A stretch of 5,685 nucleotides of DNA from Bacillota bacterium (GTDB lineage: Bacteria > Bacillota > Clostridia > Clostridiales > Clostridiaceae): contig JAJYBA010000110.1 of the NCBI GenBank assembly GCA_021779235.1, positions 1 through 5,685 of the forward strand. Reading direction: 5' to 3'. Position 1 is the stretch's first letter; every line of letters starts with the position of its first letter. Below the pieces are notes generated by a model, which saw only the letters and a program-made list of their open reading frames with translations, did no database searches and had not been told where the DNA came from. The position numbers and the translations under genes were made by a program. Positions 1 to 3,673 of this stretch are shown here, piece after piece.

Positions 1-127
1 ATGTAAATAAAGTAGATGCATATGGAGAAACAGCTCTTGTGAGGGCAACCACCTCTGATGGACAGCTAGAAATAATAAAGCTACTAATTGAAAAAGGAGC
101 TGATGTAAATAAAGCAGATCTTATGGA
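1..127. repeat. Left copy of an exact 127-bp terminal direct repeat
   Basis: I compared this segment base by base with 5559-5685: all 127 positions agree, and the match runs to the first and last bases of the window. It lies within ankyrin coding DNA and keeps the reading frame across the join. The exact end-to-end placement suggests a contig closed on a single k-mer, giving a unit of 5,558 bp. It differs from the similar internal copy near 5285-5410, so it is not merely the array consensus. Confidence 0.97.
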
Positions 128-1190
128 GGCAATCCGCAGAGGACGGCTAGAAACAGCAAAGCTATTAATTGAAAAAGGAGCTGATGTAAATAAAGTAGAT
201 GCATATGGAGAAACAGCTCTTATGTTGGCAATATCCTCTGGACAGCTAGAAATAGTAAAGCTACTAATTGAAAAAGGAGCTGATGTAAATAAAGTAAATG
301 GGCGGGGAGACACAGCTCTTAAGAAGGCAAGCTCCAATGGACAGCTAGAAATAATAAAGCTACTAATTGAAAAAGGGGCTGATGTAAACAGTGGAGGAAG
401 AACAGCTCTTATGCTGGCAAGCTCCGCAAGCTCCGGTGGATGTCTAGAAACAGTAAAGCTATTAATTGAAAAAGGAGCTGATGTAAATAAAGTAGATGCA
501 TATGGAGAAACAGCTCTTATGTTGGCAATATTCTCTGGACGGCTAGAAACAGTAAAGCTACTAATTGAAAAAGGAGCTGATGTAAATAAAGTAGATGCAT
601 ATGGAGAAACAGCTCTTATGAAGGCACGCCACAATGGAAGTCTAGAAATAGCAAAGCTACTAATTGAAAAAGGAGCTGATGTAAATAAAGTAAATATAAA
701 GGGAAACACAGTTCTTATGCTGGCAAGCTCCAATGAACAGCTAGAAACAGTAAAGCTACTAATTGAAAAAGGAGCTGATGTAAATAAAGTAGCTACAGAT
801 GGAACAGCTCTTATGCAGGCAAGCTCCAATGAACAGCTAGAAATAGTAAAGCTACTAATTGAAAAAGGAGCTGATGTAAATAAAGTAGATGCATATGGAG
901 AAACAGCTCTTATGAAGGCAAGCCTTCATGGACGGCTAGCAACAGTAAAGCTACTAATTGAAAAAGGAGCTGATGTAAATAAAGCAGATGTCTATGGGAA
1001 AACAGCTCTTATGAAAGCAAGCCACAATGGAAGTCTAGAAATAGTAAAGCTACTAATTGAAAAAGGAGCTGATGTAAATAAAGTAGATATAAAGGGATAT
1101 ACAGCTCTTATGCAGCTGGTAAACTTCTATGGACCTCAAATAAATGAAAAAATAAAACAGCTCCTCCTCTCAAAAGGAGCTCATTATTAG
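1..1190 (+). CDS. Ankyrin-repeat C-terminal half of a large exported protein (5' end outside window; continuation of the gene at 3674)
   Basis: This frame is open from the left edge (first whole codon at base 3) to TAG at 1188-1190, giving 395 whole residues. It holds eleven ankyrin units of the form G-x-TALM-x-A-x(3)-G-x-LEIVKLLIEKGADVNKV, then a degenerate last unit (YGPQINEKIKQLLLSKGAHY) that looks like a C-terminal cap. Ankyrin repeats are protein-binding helix-turn-helix stacks; the partner cannot be read from the sequence. A GTG at 39-41 could pass as a start, but it lies inside a repeat, has no Shine-Dalgarno sequence, and the frame is open upstream, so I treat the gene as 5'-truncated by the window. 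Bases 1-127 equal 5559-5685 and the frames match, so this is most simply residues 630-1024 of the protein starting at 3674. Unit 4 carries a 9-bp duplication and one unit is six residues short. The alternative is the tail of a neighbouring, near-identical ankyrin gene. Confidence 0.85.
   Translation, partial: VNKVDAYGETALVRATTSDGQLEIIKLLIEKGADVNKADLMEAIRRGRLETAKLLIEKGADVNKVDAYGETALMLAISSGQLEIVKLLIEKGADVNKVNGRGDTALKKASSNGQLEIIKLLIEKGADVNSGGRTALMLASSASSGGCLETVKLLIEKGADVNKVDAYGETALMLAIFSGRLETVKLLIEKGADVNKVDAYGETALMKARHNGSLEIAKLLIEKGADVNKVNIKGNTVLMLASSNEQLETVKLLIEKGADVNKVATDGTALMQASSNEQLEIVKLLIEKGADVNKVDAYGETALMKASLHGRLATVKLLIEKGADVNKADVYGKTALMKASHNGSLEIVKLLIEKGADVNKVDIKGYTALMQLVNFYGPQINEKIKQLLLSKGAHY
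6..287 (+). repeat. Higher-order ankyrin triplet, copy B (34 + 27 + 33 codons)
   Basis: This is the partner of the triplet at 5285-5563, one codon longer in its third unit (DAYGE instead of DDGQ). Its first 122 bases also appear at 5564-5685 because of the terminal overlap. That copy B follows copy A directly once the ends are joined supports the join as real local order. It also shows that long near-identical stretches exist here that can mislead assembly. Confidence 0.82.
417..434 (+). repeat. 9-bp tandem duplication inside an ankyrin unit
   Basis: The motif gcaagctcc occurs twice in a row (417-425 and 426-434), adding three residues (ASS-ASS) to the loop of this unit. The same unit starts with NSGGR rather than NKVDAYGE, three residues shorter, so its total length returns to 33 residues and the 99-bp spacing is kept. 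Confidence 0.85.
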
Positions 1191-1254
1191 ATCAATAGTG
1201 AAAATAGTGCATTAGGTTTAGATAATTTTATTTTTTAAATTTATGGAGATTAAT
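1191..1254 (+). promoter_or_regulatory. Largest non-coding gap (64 bp), possible promoter region of the cassette
   Basis: This is the longest gap on the circle and the only likely place for a main promoter. It is very A/T-rich; GATAAT at 1221-1226 matches five of six bases of a -10 box, but I see no convincing -35 box 16-18 bp upstream. There is no U-tailed hairpin. The promoter call is weak and rests mainly on position ahead of the first gene. Confidence 0.3.
1245..1248 (+). promoter_or_regulatory. Shine-Dalgarno GGAG that fixes the start of the 337-aa gene
   Basis: GGAG ends 6 nt before ATG 1255, an ideal distance. The earlier in-frame ATG at 1243 overlaps this site and is preceded only by a T/A-rich run. 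This decides the start in favour of MQKLFSL. Confidence 0.75.
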
Positions 1255-2268
1255 ATGCAAAAGTTATTTTCTCTTAGCCGGGTATCTTTATGTATCCTTA
1301 TTTTGTTTTTTAACCCAGTTTTAACCCATGCTGAAGATGTTTTTGATATTGTGCGTCACACAGATGTTACAAATTATAGAACTTCAGAAGATTGTGCTGT
1401 AAAGCTTACAAATATGGCTGTTGCCGTTTCCCCAGGCCAAGGCTGCCTTGTAAAGGATGGGCAAATACTAGACCTTGCCAACACATATTGTTTCGAAGTA
1501 AGTGAAGGTAATATAAAGCGTTTAAACCCATACGGTTTTTTGAAAATGTCAAGTATTTTTACTGCTAATGATCTAATAAAAGCTTTTGGCTCTCAGCAGT
1601 CTCTAAATTTCAATGGTGGCTTTTTTTCTGCTGGTGTTCAGGAAAAATATTTAAAAAGTATAGCAGAAACTGAACGCTCTTATTCATTAAGTTATGTCCA
1701 AACTGCTATGGATACCGTTGTAATTCAACCGAAGGGATACGGAAAAGAAGCTTTAAATTCTGTTGGAAAGAATATATATGAACACGAACGTTATTCAGAT
1801 TTTATCCAATCCTGTGGTAATTCTTTCATTACTCAATATACCGAGGGAGCGGTTTTGTTAATGTCGGTTAATATGCAATTTACTAATAAGCAGCAAAAAG
1901 AAGAATCTGAATCTCATATTTGGGCAAGGATTAAGAATATGAAAACTGGTGTTAATATTATAACAATGGTTCAAGATGCTGTGCAGTATGCACAGCGGCA
2001 AAGGATAGACATTATAGCGACAGTCCAAGCCTATCAAATAGGTGGAGATCCTATTAAATTAGGAAAAGCTATGGGCCAGGAGCCTAACAGTGATGGGTAT
2101 TATGCCGTTAGTTGTAGTCTTAATGATATGAGTAAATGCATTGGAATTGCTAATGGAATATTAGGTTATGCGGCAAACATATTTAGTTCAACTGATAAAG
2201 ATAAATTTGCTGTCTTGGGTGTAAATGCTATTAAGTTTATGCCTATTTCGTGGCTCGGTTTGAAATAA
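1255..2268 (+). CDS. Secreted MACPF/CDC-like candidate protein, short paralogue (337 aa)
   Basis: I choose ATG 1255 because GGAG at 1245-1248 lies 6 nt upstream; the in-frame ATG at 1243 has no ribosome binding site and would only add MEIN. Residues 1-26 form a Sec signal peptide (hydrophobic core 10-23, probable cleavage after THA). The mature part is paralogous to the next gene: YLKSI..TE at 132-140, PKGYGKEALNSVGK at 159-172, FIQSCGNSFITQYTEGAVLL at 183-202, QIGGDPIKL at 261-269, a CX7C pair at 287/295 and PISWLGL at 330-336. The 183-202 stretch has the shape of the MACPF signature (Y/F-x(n)-GT-H-Y/F-x(6)-GG), and the later GGDP motif also occurs in MACPF-like proteins. Six cysteines in the mature part fit an oxidising, extracytoplasmic location. 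By inference it could be a pore former or a structural relative. I do not recognise a named gene. It lies 19 bp before its paralogue, probably in the same transcript. Confidence 0.85.
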   Translation: MQKLFSLSRVSLCILILFFNPVLTHAEDVFDIVRHTDVTNYRTSEDCAVKLTNMAVAVSPGQGCLVKDGQILDLANTYCFEVSEGNIKRLNPYGFLKMSSIFTANDLIKAFGSQQSLNFNGGFFSAGVQEKYLKSIAETERSYSLSYVQTAMDTVVIQPKGYGKEALNSVGKNIYEHERYSDFIQSCGNSFITQYTEGAVLLMSVNMQFTNKQQKEESESHIWARIKNMKTGVNIITMVQDAVQYAQRQRIDIIATVQAYQIGGDPIKLGKAMGQEPNSDGYYAVSCSLNDMSKCIGIANGILGYAANIFSSTDKDKFAVLGVNAIKFMPISWLGLK

Positions 2269-2287
2269 AAAATTGAGTAAATAAAAT
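2269..2287 (+). promoter_or_regulatory. 19-bp gap between the paralogues, with a weak ribosome binding site before a TTG start
   Basis: The gap contains only a GAG (2275-2277), 10 nt before TTG 2288, and no terminator. The short spacing suggests co-transcription. The weak site plus a TTG start would predict lower translation of the long paralogue than of the short one, unless ribosomes re-initiate after the preceding stop. Confidence 0.45.
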
Positions 2288-3628
2288 TTGATAACTATTA
2301 TAAAAAGTTTATTCCAGCGAGTGGTAGTTAGTATAAATTTCGTTACACTTTTGCTGCTGTCAAGTTTGGTTTATACTAGTGACGATTCCATTAGCTGTCT
2401 AAATGCTGAATCAAACTATGTGGATAAAATTCTTCTGCCAGGATATGGTTATTCTTCAGAAACACAAAAACTAAGTGCTGCACTATGTTATAACGTAGAC
2501 ATTGAGACTGTACATTCAGAAAATAAGTTAGATCTTAGTAATGCTATGTCTTATAGTCAGCTGTTGAATAATCTTAATATTCATACGCGCGAAGAGAAAG
2601 ACTACGTTTTCTTTTCCAAAACCAAAACGTCATCTTATCTTAAAAGCATAAAAGATACTGAGGAGTCATTAACTCTGAACTTTGTAGTATCTCTTTCAGG
2701 GATATTTGAAGTCAAACCTAAAGGGCAAGGCATACTTAGTTTAAATGATTTAGGCAAAGGTGTTTATGAAAATGATTACAACAATTTTGGATTAATTTGT
2801 GGAGATTATTATATTACTGGTTTTACTCAAGGCGCTAGACTAAACATGGGACTAACTATCTTCTTTAAAAACCATAGTGAAAAAGAAAGCAAGGAAGAAC
2901 ATATTAGAAAATCTTTTGTATTTGGTCTTTTCCGGTCAGCTAGTGATACTCAGAAACTTATATATGACAATAGTGTAGGAAAAGGTATAAAAATAACTGC
3001 GTTTCAAGTTGGTGGTGAACCAGTACATTTATCTAAAATCTTACCGATCGACCCTAGCGGAGATTTTTATAGCCTGTCTTGTGATAATAACCATAGGCAG
3101 GATTGTGTTACTGCAGCACACAATGTAATTGACTATATTAAAAATGATTTTTCTAAGCAAGTTAGTTTGAATCCACCAAAGGGACTAAAACTGTTGGATG
3201 TAGGATTTCAAGCTAATCCTATAAGTATGCTGGGTTTGGATATTCCGACCTCGTTACTTACTTCTGAAGTATTAGAAGCTCGAAATGAACTTACGGAAGA
3301 GCAATCTAAATACAGCCAGTATGCCAACAAGGTATCTGAAGCAATTAATCACTATCCTTCTTCCTGGGATAAAAATAATAAGTTTTATAGTAGTATGGAA
3401 AAACTTGCCGAAAGCTCTAAAAATAGTTTGCAGCTTCTTAACAATAGTATTAAAACGTGTATTGATGAACCTGGTAAATGCATTAACACAAAAAATGATA
3501 TAATGTCAAAAGTTGCACTAATCACTCCTGTAGATTTAAAAGACTTGCCTACTATAGCAGATTACAAAACTTATGGTAGTTTGTCAGATTTCCTTAATGC
3601 TCGAGGAATTGCTGATTTGTACCGCTAG
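2288..3628 (+). CDS. Secreted MACPF/CDC-like candidate protein, long paralogue with C-terminal helical extension (446 aa)
   Basis: The likely start is TTG 2288: a stop at 2282-2284 lies two codons upstream and the first in-frame ATG is at residue 87, far past the signal peptide. GAG at 2275-2277 is a weak ribosome binding site 10 nt away. Residues 1 to about 30 look like a signal peptide (K6, R11, then a hydrophobic core to VYTS), though the cleavage site is poor. Matches to the 337-residue neighbour run through the mature part: YLKSIKDTEESL at 117-128, PKGQGILSLNDLGKGVYE at 144-161, ICGDYYITGFTQGARLNM at 170-187, QVGGEPVHLSK at 240-250, a CX7C pair at 265/273 and NPISMLGL at 310-317. The MACPF-like signature is centred on 167-183. 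Residues 318-446 have no counterpart in the paralogue; they are polar, probably helical, and hold C391 and C398. The pair may act as two components of one complex, which is inference. The next gene starts 45 bp downstream on the same strand. Confidence 0.83.
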   Translation: MITIIKSLFQRVVVSINFVTLLLLSSLVYTSDDSISCLNAESNYVDKILLPGYGYSSETQKLSAALCYNVDIETVHSENKLDLSNAMSYSQLLNNLNIHTREEKDYVFFSKTKTSSYLKSIKDTEESLTLNFVVSLSGIFEVKPKGQGILSLNDLGKGVYENDYNNFGLICGDYYITGFTQGARLNMGLTIFFKNHSEKESKEEHIRKSFVFGLFRSASDTQKLIYDNSVGKGIKITAFQVGGEPVHLSKILPIDPSGDFYSLSCDNNHRQDCVTAAHNVIDYIKNDFSKQVSLNPPKGLKLLDVGFQANPISMLGLDIPTSLLTSEVLEARNELTEEQSKYSQYANKVSEAINHYPSSWDKNNKFYSSMEKLAESSKNSLQLLNNSIKTCIDEPGKCINTKNDIMSKVALITPVDLKDLPTIADYKTYGSLSDFLNARGIADLYR

Positions 3629-3664
3629 TATAAACGTGGTAATTACAATTAAGGATTTTACAAT

Positions 3665-3669
3665 GAGGT
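3665..3669 (+). promoter_or_regulatory. Shine-Dalgarno GAGGT of the NB-ARC-like/ankyrin gene
   Basis: GAGG at 3665-3668 ends 5 nt before ATG 3674, supporting this start over the in-frame ATG at 3704 (residue 11). Both starts would keep the hydrophobic signal segment; only the first keeps the basic MIRKR n-region. Confidence 0.75.
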
Positions 3670-3673
3670 AATT

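Larger units (their letters stand above)
1..1118 (+). repeat. Coding tandem repeat (ankyrin minisatellite), main part, mostly 99-bp period
   Basis: Using the shared attgaaaaag core as a landmark, copies begin at 87, 168, 267, 366, 465, 564, 663, 762, 858, 957 and 1056. Spacings are 81, 99, 99, 99, 99, 99, 99, 96, 99 and 99 bp, all multiples of three. The block encoding KLLIEKGADVN is nearly identical in each unit even at third codon positions (leucines as CTA CTA or CTA TTA, then ATT GAA AAA GGA). The DNA itself is therefore being homogenised by recent duplication or gene conversion. Copy number in an assembly of such DNA may be wrong. Confidence 0.95.

Noticed and set aside
39..41. GTG as the start of the left-edge ankyrin gene
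   Set aside because: The frame is open upstream to the edge, the codon lies inside a repeat with no Shine-Dalgarno sequence, and the same codon is internal at 5597.
1..1118. CRISPR array
   Set aside because: The regular repeats are about 99 bp, have no unique spacers, stay in frame and encode ankyrin units.
1159..1181. Inverted repeat (7-bp arms agctcct/aggagct, 9-nt loop) at the end of the ankyrin gene
   Set aside because: It could form a hairpin, but it lies within the coding region and is not followed by a T-run, so I do not call a terminator.
3285..3503. 72-codon frame inside the long paralogue
   Set aside because: It lies wholly within the well-supported gene at 2288-3628 in another frame, with no ribosome binding site or recognisable domain.
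3629..3646. TATAAA (3629-3634) and palindrome gtaattac (3639-3646) as a promoter/operator before the third gene
   Set aside because: There is no -35 box at proper spacing, and short palindromes are common in AT-rich DNA.
3663..3671. Two-codon mini-ORF ATG AGG TAA overlapping the ribosome binding site before 3674
   Set aside because: Such a short match is expected by chance in AT-rich DNA, and its bases are explained by the GAGGT site.
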